NCBI GenBank assembly: GCA_010027915.1
Contig: RGUG01000009.1
Location: 1-15,524, forward strand
Direction: 5' to 3'
Length of the DNA stretch: 15,524 bases
Origin: a bacterium
GTDB taxonomy: Bacteria > Margulisbacteria > Marinamargulisbacteria > SXXA01
The notes below the pieces were generated by a model, which was not told the origin of the DNA, did not search any database, and saw nothing but the letters and a program-made list of their open reading frames with translations. This document shows positions 1 through 7,673 of the stretch, piece by piece. The number at the start of each line of letters is the position of its first letter. Position 1 is the first letter of the stretch. The position numbers and the translations under genes were made by a program.

Positions 1-91
1 CGGCGGCGTGGAGGAGGCGGCCAGAACGTGGGCGTCTCAGTATCAAGAGGAAACAAGCTCGCAAGCGACACCACGCTGACGTCGATCATCA
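1..91. other. GC-rich window edge that does not continue the aconitase gene
   Basis: On the minus strand the aconitase reading frame stops at 89-91, and none of the three frames beyond it reads the expected family continuation (DAVD followed by VMAGMPWEL or similar). The stretch is visibly GC-richer at its outer end than the rest of the window. On the plus strand, frame 2 is open from base 2 to a TGA at 77-79 with GC-rich third positions, and could be the tail (about 25 residues) of an unrelated gene ending ATPR. Reading this as a chimeric contig end or a true rearrangement junction is inference. Confidence 0.45.
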
Positions 92-637
92 ATCCACCGC
101 ATCCGATCCGCCCACCCCAATCGCCAACATCCCCAATCCCCCAGCATTGGGGGTGTGAGAATCGGTCCCAATCATGACGCCACCTGGAAACGCATAGTGC
201 TCAAACACCACCTGATGAATAATCCCAGACCCCGGTTGCCAAAACCCAATACCATACCGCTGGGCCACCGATGACAAAAACGAATAGACTTCATGGTTGG
301 CAGACAATGCCGTGTTTAAATCGGTTTGGGCACCCGACACCGCCAAAATAAGGTGGTCACAATGAATGGTGGTAGGAACGGCAACCGTCGGGCGACCCGC
401 TTGCATGAACTGCAATAGGGCCATTTGAGCCGTGACATCTTGCATCGCCACCCGATCAGGCAAAAAGTCGACATACGACTCACCCCGTACAGGAACAGCC
501 AGGGGACGCTGACCCATCAGATGGGTTAGCAATAGTTTGTCGGTGTACGTTAGGGGTCGCCCAACCCACTGCCGAAGTGACGGAATGGCCGACTCAAACC
601 GACTATAAAACCGACGAATCATCTCCAAATCATGCAT
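89..637 (-). CDS. acn: Aconitate hydratase, N-terminal fragment (mitochondrial/Bacteroidota-type aconitase)
   Basis: Aconitase isomerises citrate to isocitrate in the TCA cycle using a [4Fe-4S] cluster. The visible 182 residues match the N-terminal domain of the mitochondrial-type family: [16 protein letters not shown] (here [13 protein letters not shown]), [10 protein letters not shown], the substrate-site HCDH motif, [15 protein letters not shown], the IGTDSHT motif and [12 protein letters not shown]. The frame then stops after GSDAVD, so the three cluster-binding cysteines and the rest of a protein of roughly 750 residues are absent. The ATG at 637 is preferred because [11 protein letters not shown] aligns with the usual family start; an in-frame GTG at 643 overlaps the cox subunit IV stop by one base. 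The gene directly follows the oxidase genes and is probably the operon tail. The identity is firm; whether the truncation is biological or an assembly artefact is not known. Confidence 0.85.
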   Translation of the reverse strand: MHDLEMIRRFYSRFESAIPSLRQWVGRPLTYTDKLLLTHLMGQRPLAVPVRGESYVDFLPDRVAMQDVTAQMALLQFMQAGRPTVAVPTTIHCDHLILAVSGAQTDLNTALSANHEVYSFLSSVAQRYGIGFWQPGSGIIHQVVFEHYAFPGGVMIGTDSHTPNAGGLGMLAIGVGGSDAVD

Positions 638-642
638 GCCCA

Positions 643-1029
643 CTAATGCCCCCCAGATGACGACGCCCCGGCTTCATAAGGCCGAACGGGACTCTTAATC
701 GGCAGCAGCTCCGTTTCGAGTGGGGATCGATAGCCACGAAACCACACATCAGCAAAAGTGAACAAAAAGAATAAAAACAAAAACAACAAACTGGATAAAA
801 ACGCAAACCGGTTAAAGCCTTCATCCCACCACAACCCCATAAAGACCAACATCACGATGGATGCTTTGGCAATGGCCACCAAGAGGGCAATCACCAGATT
901 AAACGGACCAAAGTTAATTTGGGCCACCCCCACCGTTACAACGGTTAAAATCAGTAGGGCCACCAGGGCCATGACATAAAAACGGGGCGAAATAATAACA
1001 TGGTCATGAGAATGGTCATCGTGTGTCAT
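643..1029 (-). CDS. ctaF: caa3-type cytochrome c oxidase subunit IV
   Basis: Small integral-membrane subunit of the heme-copper oxidase. It carries no cofactor and is thought to help stabilise the complex. The 128-residue protein has a His/Asp-rich N-terminus (THDDHSHDH) and three predicted membrane helices at about 17-38, 43-66 and 73-95. The [16 protein letters not shown] segment matches the conserved core of the prokaryotic subunit IV family (COX4_pro). An Ala/Ser/Gly/His-rich tail of about 10 residues follows. The ATG at 1029 lies 4 bases after the subunit III stop, and the stop at 643-645 touches the aconitase start region, so it is co-transcribed with both. Short divergent sequences like this are called partly on position after subunit III, which agrees with the sequence match. 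Confidence 0.88.
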   Translation of the reverse strand: MTHDDHSHDHVIISPRFYVMALVALLILTVVTVGVAQINFGPFNLVIALLVAIAKASIVMLVFMGLWWDEGFNRFAFLSSLLFLFLFFLFTFADVWFRGYRSPLETELLPIKSPVRPYEAGASSSGGH

Positions 1030-1033
1030 GGGT

Positions 1034-1684
1034 TCATCCTACCAAATAAAATAGTGGAAACAAGAAAATCCACACCAAATCAACAAAGTGCCAATACAAC
1101 CCCACCATTTCAACGGGGGTAAAAAAACCCGAGTAAAAATGTCCTTTTTGGTTACGACGCATCAACCACAAAATCAACCCAATGCCAATCACCACGTGCA
1201 ACCCATGAATCCCCGTCATAGTAAAGTACATACCAAAAAACAGGTGAAGGTGCTCAGATGTCCCCATCCCCGAAAAAAACTTGGCTGGTAAATAGCCGTG
1301 GTGAATCTTTTCCATGTATTCAAAATACTTCACCACCAAAAACACCCCAGCCAAAGCCGCCGTGGTACCCAAATACCACTGGGCCATTTTTTGACGGTTG
1401 GTTTGCACCGCATGAACGGCCATCACAATGGTAAAACTGCTCACAATCAGCACAAGGGTATTGAAGGCCCCCATTTTCCAAGACAAAATACGATGGGCTT
1501 CGACAAACATCTCCGGGTATTTCCATCGAAACACGGCATACGCCACAAACAACGCCCCAAAAAACAATAATTCCGTAATTAAAAACAACCACATGCCAAA
1601 CTTGGCCGCCTCAAATTCTTGTTTGGCATTGCCAAAGTGATGGGCCACATGATGGGGTTGAATCGGACGATCTGGTGCGGTCAT
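1034..1684 (-). CDS. ctaE: caa3-type cytochrome c oxidase subunit III
   Basis: Membrane subunit III of the heme-copper oxidase, which stabilises the catalytic core and may help feed oxygen or protons to subunit I. The 216-residue length fits the short bacterial form with five helices. Recognisable family segments are [20 protein letters not shown] (about 27-46), [22 protein letters not shown] (about 143-164, with conserved His and Gly) and the C-terminal [20 protein letters not shown] (about 192-211). The start codon overlaps the subunit I stop in an ATGA arrangement (1681-1684), a sign of translational coupling. The gene is intact, with no unusual feature. Confidence 0.96.
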   Translation of the reverse strand: MTAPDRPIQPHHVAHHFGNAKQEFEAAKFGMWLFLITELLFFGALFVAYAVFRWKYPEMFVEAHRILSWKMGAFNTLVLIVSSFTIVMAVHAVQTNRQKMAQWYLGTTAALAGVFLVVKYFEYMEKIHHGYLPAKFFSGMGTSEHLHLFFGMYFTMTGIHGLHVVIGIGLILWLMRRNQKGHFYSGFFTPVEMVGLYWHFVDLVWIFLFPLFYLVG

Positions 1685-3282
1685 GAGCGTGCCCCCGTAT
1701 AATCATAGGGCTCCGACGCAATCACCGGGGTATCCACAAAGTTCTCAGTAATAGGAGGACTCTGTGACTGCCACTCCAAGGTACGTGCCCCCCATGGGTT
1801 ATCAGGAGCCGGCGGACCATTCAAGATAGAATCAATCAAATAAAACGCCATAATCAAAAACCCAATGGCCAACACCCACGTGCCAGATGTCGAAAACGCA
1901 TGCAAGGGCTGAAATTGATCGAGGTAATTGTAATACCGACGGGGCATGCCCTTGGAACCCAGCAAAAATTGGGTGAAAAAGGTCATATTAAAGCCCACCA
2001 TAATAAAAGCCCACGCCACAAACGCCCAAAACTCACTGTACATTTTCCCTATCATTTTGGGCCACCAATAATGAAGGCCTGAAATAAACGCAATGGTGGT
2101 ACCACCCACCATCACATAATGAAAGTGGGCCACCACAAAATAAGTATCATGCAAATGAACATCCAATGATAAAGAAGCCAACATCACCCCCGTAAACCCG
2201 CCCACACAAAACATAAACAAAAAGGCCAAAAAATACAAAAAGGGAGCCCGAAGGTCGATGCTACCCCGGTACATGGTAGCCACCCAGTTAAACACCTTCA
2301 CCGCCGAAGGAATGGACACCAAATACGTTAAAAACGAAAAGATCACCGCCGCATAATCGGACTGCCCGGACACAAACAAATGGTGCCCCCATACCAAAAA
2401 CGAAATAATGGCAATCGCCAAACTGGACAAGGCAATCAAGCGGTACCCAAATATCTTGCGACCAGAAAACGCCGTCACCACCTCACTCATAATCCCCATG
2501 GCAGGTAAAATCATGATGTATACCGCCGGATGACTATAAAACCAGAAGAAATGCTGAAACAAAACAGGATCCCCGCCCAACGCCGGATCAAAAATACCAA
2601 TACCCACCAGACGTTCCAAGACCAATAACAAAATGGTGATACCCAATACGGGAGTGGCCAACACTTGAATAATGGCCGTGGCATACAAAGACCAGGTAAA
2701 CAAAGGCATGCGAAACCAAGTCATCCCAGGTGGACGCAATTTGTGAATGGTCACAATAAAATTAAGCCCCGTAAAAATAGAGGAAAACCCCAAAATAAAC
2801 GCCCCCAAGGTCATGGAAATCACACTGGTACTGGTCGTGGACGAATAAGGGGTATAAAACGTCCATCCCGTATCCGCAGCCCCCGCAATCATCGAATACA
2901 CACAAAAACACGCCCCCAAGACATAAACATACAAACTGGCCAAATTCAAACGGGGAAACGCCACATCCTTGGCACCCAATTGCATCGGAAGAATAAAATT
3001 GCCAAGAGAAGCCGGAATGGACGGAATAATAAACAAAAACGTCATGATGGCCCCATGAAGGGTAAAAATCTGGTTGTACTGTTTGGCCGTAAACAGCAAC
3101 TTACCGGGATTGAGTAATTCCAAGCGCAAAGCCAAAGCAAAAAAACCACCCAATCCAAACGACAAAACAATAAACACCAAATACATGATGCCGATCCGTT
3201 TGTGATCAAGCGTCAACAACCAAGACCGCCACCCCGTGGACACTGTTAAATAATTAGACGTTGCTGGGGTTGATTCAGACAT
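1681..3282 (-). CDS. ctaD: caa3-type cytochrome c oxidase subunit I (A2-type heme-copper oxidase)
   Basis: Catalytic subunit that reduces O2 to water and pumps protons across the cytoplasmic membrane. The 533-residue protein has the expected 12-helix core. Visible ligands are His76 (low-spin heme), His251, His300 and His301 (CuB), Tyr255 (tyrosine cross-linked to a CuB His), His386 (heme a3) and His388 (low-spin heme). Lys329 in [11 protein letters not shown] marks the K-channel, and Asp106 in GAKDVAFP marks the D-channel entrance. The segment at 249-255 reads YSHPAVY instead of HPEVY. It therefore lacks the classic D-channel glutamate and carries the Tyr-Ser pair that defines the A2 subfamily, as in the Rhodothermus and Thermus caa3 enzymes. 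A strong ribosome site (AGGAGAAGG) lies just upstream of the ATG, 14 bases after the subunit II stop. The gene is intact. Confidence 0.98.
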   Translation of the reverse strand: MSESTPATSNYLTVSTGWRSWLLTLDHKRIGIMYLVFIVLSFGLGGFFALALRLELLNPGKLLFTAKQYNQIFTLHGAIMTFLFIIPSIPASLGNFILPMQLGAKDVAFPRLNLASLYVYVLGACFCVYSMIAGAADTGWTFYTPYSSTTSTSVISMTLGAFILGFSSIFTGLNFIVTIHKLRPPGMTWFRMPLFTWSLYATAIIQVLATPVLGITILLLVLERLVGIGIFDPALGGDPVLFQHFFWFYSHPAVYIMILPAMGIMSEVVTAFSGRKIFGYRLIALSSLAIAIISFLVWGHHLFVSGQSDYAAVIFSFLTYLVSIPSAVKVFNWVATMYRGSIDLRAPFLYFLAFLFMFCVGGFTGVMLASLSLDVHLHDTYFVVAHFHYVMVGGTTIAFISGLHYWWPKMIGKMYSEFWAFVAWAFIMVGFNMTFFTQFLLGSKGMPRRYYNYLDQFQPLHAFSTSGTWVLAIGFLIMAFYLIDSILNGPPAPDNPWGARTLEWQSQSPPITENFVDTPVIASEPYDYTGARS

Positions 3283-3296
3283 AACCTTCTCCTCTT

Positions 3297-3668
3297 CTAT
3301 TTTAAGGTCTTGATATACTCAATGAGGCCATCCAATTCCCGATCAGATAACAAGCCCTGATAGGATGGCATCACGGGACCATACCCGGCCACCACATGCT
3401 TGGCCGGAACAGTGATCGACTCGCGAATATAATTTTCATCCGCCACCGCTGATCCCCCATCAACAAACGATCGCTTGCTACCAAAGAGTCCTTTCCAAGT
3501 GGGCCCCACCTTGGCCGATCCATCGATGGAATGACAAGTGGCACACGCTTTGCTGGTATATAATTTTTGACCTAGCTCGTCGAGGGGTAAATCATCCCCA
3601 CCTGAACCCTGAGAAGCCAACCATTTTTGATAGTCCGCCATCGGTAGGACCCGAATTGAAGCCAACAT
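3297..3668 (-). CDS. ctaC: Oxidase subunit II, C-terminal part: end of the CuA domain plus fused cytochrome c domain (frameshifted from the upstream part)
   Basis: This is the 3' portion of the split subunit II gene. The first ATG in the frame (3668) is in fact the CuA ligand Met. Reading upstream in the same frame to about 3728 gives KTGQF followed by [12 protein letters not shown], so the CuA ligands Cys, Glu backbone, Cys, His and Met are all encoded. Downstream is a c-type cytochrome domain with CATCH at residues 42-46 of this ORF, the [11 protein letters not shown] segment and a distal Met at 100 (PVMPSY). That fusion defines caa3 oxidases, in which the domain accepts electrons from the Act complex. 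The Met start is not credible as a genuine initiation site because it falls inside the copper site. The piece is best read as the continuation of 3670-4236 after a lesion near 3726-3732. Confidence 0.85.
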   Translation of the reverse strand: MLASIRVLPMADYQKWLASQGSGGDDLPLDELGQKLYTSKACATCHSIDGSAKVGPTWKGLFGSKRSFVDGGSAVADENYIRESITVPAKHVVAGYGPVMPSYQGLLSDRELDGLIEYIKTLK

Positions 3669-3669
3669 A

Positions 3670-4236
3670 TCAGAATGTCCATCCCCACAATATTCCGTAC
3701 AAAAAATTTGAAATTGACCCGTTTTGGATCACATCCCGTTTAACACGAAAATTAGGGATATAAAAACTATGCAATACATCATCAGACGACATCAATAACT
3801 GAATGGGGGTATTGACAGGCACCACCAATTCGCCCAATGTCTTCACACCATTGGCATACTCAAACGCCCAAAACCACTTTTTACCCACCACCTTGATCTG
3901 GGTGGCGTTTTGAGGGGCAATCGATAATGCAATGTAATCTTTAAAACTCACCACAAAAATACCCATTACCAATAATAAAGGAGGGATCGTCCACGCCAAT
4001 TCCAGCCAGGTATTATGGGTCAAGGCGGGATTATGATCCGCTTGTTGATGTACTTTTTTCCTGAATTTCCATATAAAATAAGCAGCAGCTGCTAAGATGC
4101 CAACCGTCAGGATAATGGAGCCATAATAAATAAAAAAGAAAATCCCATCGATCGAAGCAGCAAAGGTAGACGCCTGAGACGGAAACCAAGCATTACCAGA
4201 CCCCATCAACGATTCATTCACTATTGTCTTATCCAT
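3670..4236 (-). CDS. ctaC: Oxidase subunit II, N-terminal part: membrane anchor and most of the cupredoxin domain (frameshifted)
   Basis: Subunit II takes electrons from cytochrome c through the binuclear CuA centre and passes them to subunit I. This part encodes two membrane helices (about 31-54 and 79-97, around NTWLELAWTIPPLLL), the aromatic WFWAFEY patch (121-127) and the first CuA ligand His156 in DVLHSFYIP. After VKRDV (about residue 169) the reading frame no longer matches the family and ends after a spurious tail at 3670. The proper continuation lies in the next frame. The expected linker before KTG (about 13 residues of the type VPGRYTTLWFEAT) is missing, so this looks like a deletion of about 35 bases (length 3n+2). 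The ATG at 4236 overlaps the sco stop by 8 bases. The product as written would have no functional CuA site. Confidence 0.9.
   Translation of the reverse strand: MDKTIVNESLMGSGNAWFPSQASTFAASIDGIFFFIYYGSIILTVGILAAAAYFIWKFRKKVHQQADHNPALTHNTWLELAWTIPPLLLVMGIFVVSFKDYIALSIAPQNATQIKVVGKKWFWAFEYANGVKTLGELVVPVNTPIQLLMSSDDVLHSFYIPNFRVKRDVIQNGSISNFLYGILWGWTF
3726..3736. repeat. Perfect 4-bp inverted repeat at the oxidase subunit II frame-switch point
   Basis: GGAT-CAC-ATCC, stem 4 and loop 3. It lies at the point where subunit II homology switches frame. Short palindromes of this size are common by chance, so significance rests only on the coincidence with the lesion and on the similar arrangement in actB. 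Confidence 0.5.
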
Positions 4237-5014
4237 TGCTACTCTCTTTTCGTTTTAGATTTAATCGCCATATCAGGGTGCCCAATGCCAGCACAAAAAA
4301 AGCGGCCGCTACTTTCATCAGGTTGCGTGCGTGTATCGCATATCCCCGCCGATCAGGGTCATAGTTATAGCAAAACAACATCACTTTTTCGACTGTCGAG
4401 ACCTGCTTTCGATCCGAGACTTCTAAGACTGCCAACTCAAAATCTTTTTTATTAAACTCAATGCCATACAAATAACGAGAGACCACACCGCCAGGAGCCA
4501 AAAACATCAACCCCGCCGCATGGGCATACTCTTTGGAACGGGTGTCATAGTGATACCCAAAACCCACCGAATCGGCCAACTGCCGAACCGTGGCAGCATC
4601 CCCGGTAAAAAAACGCCACTGAGACGGGTTGGGCAACGCCTTGGTATACCGGGTTTGAAACGCAAGGGCCCGTTCGGGTGTGTCCGAAGGATCAATGCTA
4701 ATGGTCACAACCTGAAAACGAGTCGACCATTCAGGGCCGGATGCCGCAATCGCCTCTTGTAGACCGGTGAGAACCAAGTTACACAACATCGGACAAGTAT
4801 AATACGCAAAAACCAAAATAGTGGGCTTAAATGGAGAGATCAGAGACGAAACACGCTGAGGGGTGCCAGTGGCATCATACAATGTGCCTTGGAGAGGAAT
4901 TGCCATTCCCAATCGTTCTTTTATGCCGGATTGACGAAAGGCATCGGGGACAGACTCGGCCGCTAACACCGGGATTGCCATCATCAGCCATACCCAACAC
5001 GCCCAACCCTTCAC
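4229..5014 (-). CDS. sco: SCO1/SenC-family copper chaperone for oxidase assembly
   Basis: Periplasmic, thioredoxin-fold copper-binding protein that delivers copper to, or reduces, the CuA site of oxidase subunit II. The 261-residue protein begins with a signal-peptide-like hydrophobic stretch (about 4-19). It contains the copper motif CPMLC (Cys74, Cys78) after ILVFAYYTCP, and the conserved third ligand His165 (EYAHAAG). A C-terminal membrane helix at about 235-250, followed by a basic tail, suggests it is anchored in the membrane. The ATG overlaps the stop of the preceding 101-residue gene in an ATGA arrangement, and the stop overlaps the oxidase subunit II start. This placement directly before its presumed client is consistent with a dedicated CuA assembly factor. 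The gene is intact. Confidence 0.95.
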   Translation of the reverse strand: MKGWACWVWLMMAIPVLAAESVPDAFRQSGIKERLGMAIPLQGTLYDATGTPQRVSSLISPFKPTILVFAYYTCPMLCNLVLTGLQEAIAASGPEWSTRFQVVTISIDPSDTPERALAFQTRYTKALPNPSQWRFFTGDAATVRQLADSVGFGYHYDTRSKEYAHAAGLMFLAPGGVVSRYLYGIEFNKKDFELAVLEVSDRKQVSTVEKVMLFCYNYDPDRRGYAIHARNLMKVAAAFFVLALGTLIWRLNLKRKESSNG

Positions 5015-5316
5015 TGATGATACCGCTGAATCACCGCCTTTTTAGCCAGTTCAATGGGAAGGTTAATGGTGCCCTTGTCACGATCAATCCAATGAAGAGA
5101 CGACAACCCATGGGCTTCAGCGGCCCGTAATTGTCGCAGTTCATACCCATTACCAAAGCGATCTTGCAACCCATCAAAATAAGCAGATGCTGCCGTGCGA
5201 TAGACCATTGATCCAGCCCAAACCAACAAAAAAACGCCACCAATAATACCCAATATAACCACCCACAACATGCCAGAGCGAGGCTCATTATGAAATTCTG
5301 TGACATGGTCCGACAT
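5011..5316 (-). CDS. Small single-helix membrane protein between actF and sco, function unknown
   Basis: I do not have an established function for this 101-residue protein. It has one predicted membrane helix (about 17-38) with a short charged N-terminus and a soluble C-terminal region. The C-terminal half contains WIDRDKGTINLPIELAKKAV, which resembles a conserved pattern (D-x-x-x-G-x-[IV]-x-[IL]-P-I-x-x-A) that I recall in small proteins beside ACIII/oxidase loci in other bacteria; that recollection is not a search result. The ATG at 5316 is chosen because AAGGAG lies 6 bases upstream; longer readings of this frame run into the actF coding region. The gene sits 14 bases after the actF stop and overlaps sco by 4 bases. 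Context suggests a role in oxidase or Act-complex assembly or stability; this is inference. Confidence 0.8.
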   Translation of the reverse strand: MSDHVTEFHNEPRSGMLWVVILGIIGGVFLLVWAGSMVYRTAASAYFDGLQDRFGNGYELRQLRAAEAHGLSSLHWIDRDKGTINLPIELAKKAVIQRYHQ

Positions 5317-5330
5317 GATAGTCTCCTTCT

Positions 5331-6512
5331 TTAGGTGTGATAATGCATCGACTCTGGCAAGCGGGGATCGCCCACAGGAACCAACGAGTGCTTTGCCAAG
5401 CGGCGCCAAAACAAGCCCATATATACCCCCCCAATGCCCACAAACGCCACCACATCGCCAATCCCCAAATGAAAACCAGCTGGACTGGCATTGGGCATTA
5501 CCAACCACACCATTTCAACCGCATGCATGAATAAAAACCACAACATCATGACCACTTGTACCTTTAGGTTCCGACGCATGTGCTTGGACATAAAGACAAC
5601 AAATGGAATAAAGAAGTGACCAAGGGTAATAAAAACACCCACCCACTGCCAAGATCCCTTAAAATGGGCCATAAACCACATCGACTCTTCGGGAATATTG
5701 GCATACCAATACAAAAAATACTGGCTAAACGTCACGTACGCCCAAAACACATTAAAGCCGTAGATTAATTTGCTCAGATCATGCAAGTGATCAATCCGCA
5801 ACCACTGATACAAGAGGCGTGCCCGACGCAAGGCAAGCAAAATCAAAACAGTTAAAGACAAAGCCGACAACACACTGCCAGCAAAAAAACAGACCCCAAA
5901 CATGGTGGAATACCAATGGGGTGTGACCGACATCAACCAATCAAACGAGGCAAAGGTTTGGGTCAGACCAAAAAGCAAAATGGCAACCGCCGCCAACCCT
6001 TGAAGTCGCAACGTAATCGCCCCATCATGAGAGGTATCCTGTTTGAGACTACGCGAGTAGAACAGCCACGCCAACCCCACCCATACCACAAAGAAAAAAC
6101 CAGCACGTAACAAGAAAAAGGGTACATTTAAATACGGGGCTTTCCATTGCAATAAATGGTCATGGGCCAGGGCATCCGCGTGGGTCCAGTGATACAATTC
6201 GGGCATGGCAATCACAATGGGAATAAACAACAGGGCCATCCAACCCACATTCATGGCCAGTGTTTCGGGGATGCGACGAATCGCCACACTCCAACCAGCC
6301 CGAACCAAATGCTGAATGATCACAAAAAACAGGGAACCCAGTGTAATAGAAAGAAAGTACATATAGGCGGTTAAATAAGAAAATGAAAAATGATGGGGAT
6401 CAATCTTGAAGAGCAAGGCACAACCCGCCAACCCCAAAGCCCCCACACCCAAACACCATTGGGGAACGACGGTCTTAAGTTTACCACTTAGCCAAACAGG
6501 ATCACGCTTCAT
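5331..6512 (-). CDS. actF: Alternative complex III membrane subunit ActF
   Basis: Polytopic membrane subunit of the quinol:cytochrome c (or quinol:oxidase) oxidoreductase ACIII. It is related to ActC/NrfD and carries no redox cofactor. The 393-residue protein has about ten hydrophobic helices. It contains the characteristic early segment FFVIIQHLVRAGWSVAIRR (about 62-80) and the later WYSTMFGVCFFAGS and FSQYFLYWYANIPEE segments typical of ActF. An AAAGGAAG ribosome site precedes the ATG, which lies 11 bases after the actE stop. ActF packs against ActC in known structures and helps form the membrane core. The gene is intact, and its position as the last act gene matches the usual act order. 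Confidence 0.93.
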   Translation of the reverse strand: MKRDPVWLSGKLKTVVPQWCLGVGALGLAGCALLFKIDPHHFSFSYLTAYMYFLSITLGSLFFVIIQHLVRAGWSVAIRRIPETLAMNVGWMALLFIPIVIAMPELYHWTHADALAHDHLLQWKAPYLNVPFFLLRAGFFFVVWVGLAWLFYSRSLKQDTSHDGAITLRLQGLAAVAILLFGLTQTFASFDWLMSVTPHWYSTMFGVCFFAGSVLSALSLTVLILLALRRARLLYQWLRIDHLHDLSKLIYGFNVFWAYVTFSQYFLYWYANIPEESMWFMAHFKGSWQWVGVFITLGHFFIPFVVFMSKHMRRNLKVQVVMMLWFLFMHAVEMVWLVMPNASPAGFHLGIGDVVAFVGIGGVYMGLFWRRLAKHSLVPVGDPRLPESMHYHT

Positions 6513-6523
6513 ATGCTCTTCCT

Positions 6524-7156
6524 TTACTTCAATTGACGTCTTAACGACTCAGGCACATCGTCAATGGTGGCCGTGCGGGATTGTTGCAACGCACGCAAAT
6601 ACAACACAATCGCCCATCGATCGGCGACAGGGATTTGCTTGCGATAAGCGGGCATGGTGCGAACCCCGTTGGTGATCACATCAAAAAAGTAGCCATCCGG
6701 TGACGCCAACAAGCGGGGGTCTGAAAACACCGGAGGGGGAACAAACCCACGGTTGATCACTGGGGTTTTGAGGGCACCCGTTTGACTGTGACACACCGCA
6801 CAATAAATCGTAAACCGTTCTTGTCCTCGGTCCATCATAGCAGAATCAACCGTGGCCGGTATCCGGGCCACCCACTCCCCCGAGTCGTGACGACCAGTAA
6901 AATAAGCACTACCTTCTTCGGCCATCACGGCCCGATAAGGATCAGACGTCCCACGCATCGCATGCCCCCACGGTACCGTGCCAGCAGGGACGGGTCGAGG
7001 ATCGGCCTGAGCCTTGACCTTGGGTTGCCAGTCAAAATTTGGGTTTAAATGCACCGGCTCATCCGAAGAACGATAGCCACGACAACCGGTTATGGACCCC
7101 AGTGATATCAAGCACATCCCCAACCATACCCAAGACTTACTCTTCAATCGTTTCAA
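6524..7156 (-). CDS. actE: Alternative complex III monoheme cytochrome c lipoprotein ActE
   Basis: Periplasm-facing monoheme cytochrome c subunit that relays electrons from the Act complex to the terminal oxidase. The 210-residue protein starts with a lipoprotein signal ending in the lipobox ITGC (Cys25), so it should be lipid-anchored. The heme site is CAVCH at 119-123, and the likely axial Met is 168 in RTMPAY. The stretch VPWGHAMRG is typical of the family. The chosen start is a TTG at 7156: AGGGAG lies 8 bases upstream, and starting further in would cut the signal peptide. The start overlaps the end of actD by 20 bases. The gene is intact. Confidence 0.93.
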   Translation of the reverse strand: MKRLKSKSWVWLGMCLISLGSITGCRGYRSSDEPVHLNPNFDWQPKVKAQADPRPVPAGTVPWGHAMRGTSDPYRAVMAEEGSAYFTGRHDSGEWVARIPATVDSAMMDRGQERFTIYCAVCHSQTGALKTPVINRGFVPPPVFSDPRLLASPDGYFFDVITNGVRTMPAYRKQIPVADRWAIVLYLRALQQSRTATIDDVPESLRRQLK

Positions 7157-7673
7157 CGGTTACACTCCCTATTGATGTTAAAAAATCCGCCGTTTCGACC
7201 TGAGAATAGCGGGGGTCATCGGCGTCAACCGACACAAAAAAGCCGTCAGACGTCGCCCGAAGGAAGGATTGTTTACGGAATAATGGATGATACAGCTGGG
7301 GCAATTTGTTGAGCGAAAACATCCCAAACACCGCACCAAACCCAGACAACAACACCATCAACTCAAAACAAATGGGAACAAACGCCTGGAAACTGAACAA
7401 GGGCTTTCCACTGGTGACAATGGCATAGGCCTCAACCGATACCCACCACTGCAACAACAAGGCACCGGACAACCCAATCAGACCACAGGTCACCACGATC
7501 CAGCCAAGGGGTGAGTCTTTAATGCCCATGGCACGGTCCATCCCATGAATGGGAAACGGGCTATACACTTCAAAGCGTTGATAGCCAGCATCCCGCAAGG
7601 ATTCAGCCGCTTTTAGCACAGCAGCCGGGGAAGGAAACGAGCCCAACAACCCAATCACACGTTGCGATGTCAT
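7137..7673 (-). CDS. actD: Alternative complex III subunit ActD (DUF3341)
   Basis: Small ACIII membrane subunit with two helices and no cofactor. In known structures it lies beside the ActC/ActF core on the cytoplasmic side. The 178-residue protein shows the DUF3341 pattern: an N-terminal [20 protein letters not shown] segment (about 8-27), then [10 protein letters not shown] (37-46), a first helix at about 57-78, a second at about 96-119, and the LPQLYHPLF loop (124-132) leading to [20 protein letters not shown]. Its start codon overlaps the actC stop by 4 bases, and its 3' end overlaps actE by 20 bases. The gene is intact and of normal length. Confidence 0.94.
   Translation of the reverse strand: MTSQRVIGLLGSFPSPAAVLKAAESLRDAGYQRFEVYSPFPIHGMDRAMGIKDSPLGWIVVTCGLIGLSGALLLQWWVSVEAYAIVTSGKPLFSFQAFVPICFELMVLLSGFGAVFGMFSLNKLPQLYHPLFRKQSFLRATSDGFFVSVDADDPRYSQVETADFLTSIGSVTVETIEE

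Noticed and set aside
2665..3117. Plus-strand open frame opposite oxidase subunit I
   Set aside because: Lys/Arg/Gly-rich antisense shadow of a clearly conserved gene, with no recognisable domain.
3670..3740. Programmed ribosomal frameshift or bypass in oxidase subunit II
   Set aside because: A shift or hop cannot restore the missing conserved linker residues, and no slippery heptamer with a downstream structure is apparent.
5331..5508. Longer reading of the small membrane-protein frame, extending into actF
   Set aside because: The upstream part overlaps the conserved actF C-terminus, has no family-like sequence, and a strong AAGGAG site supports the ATG at 5316.
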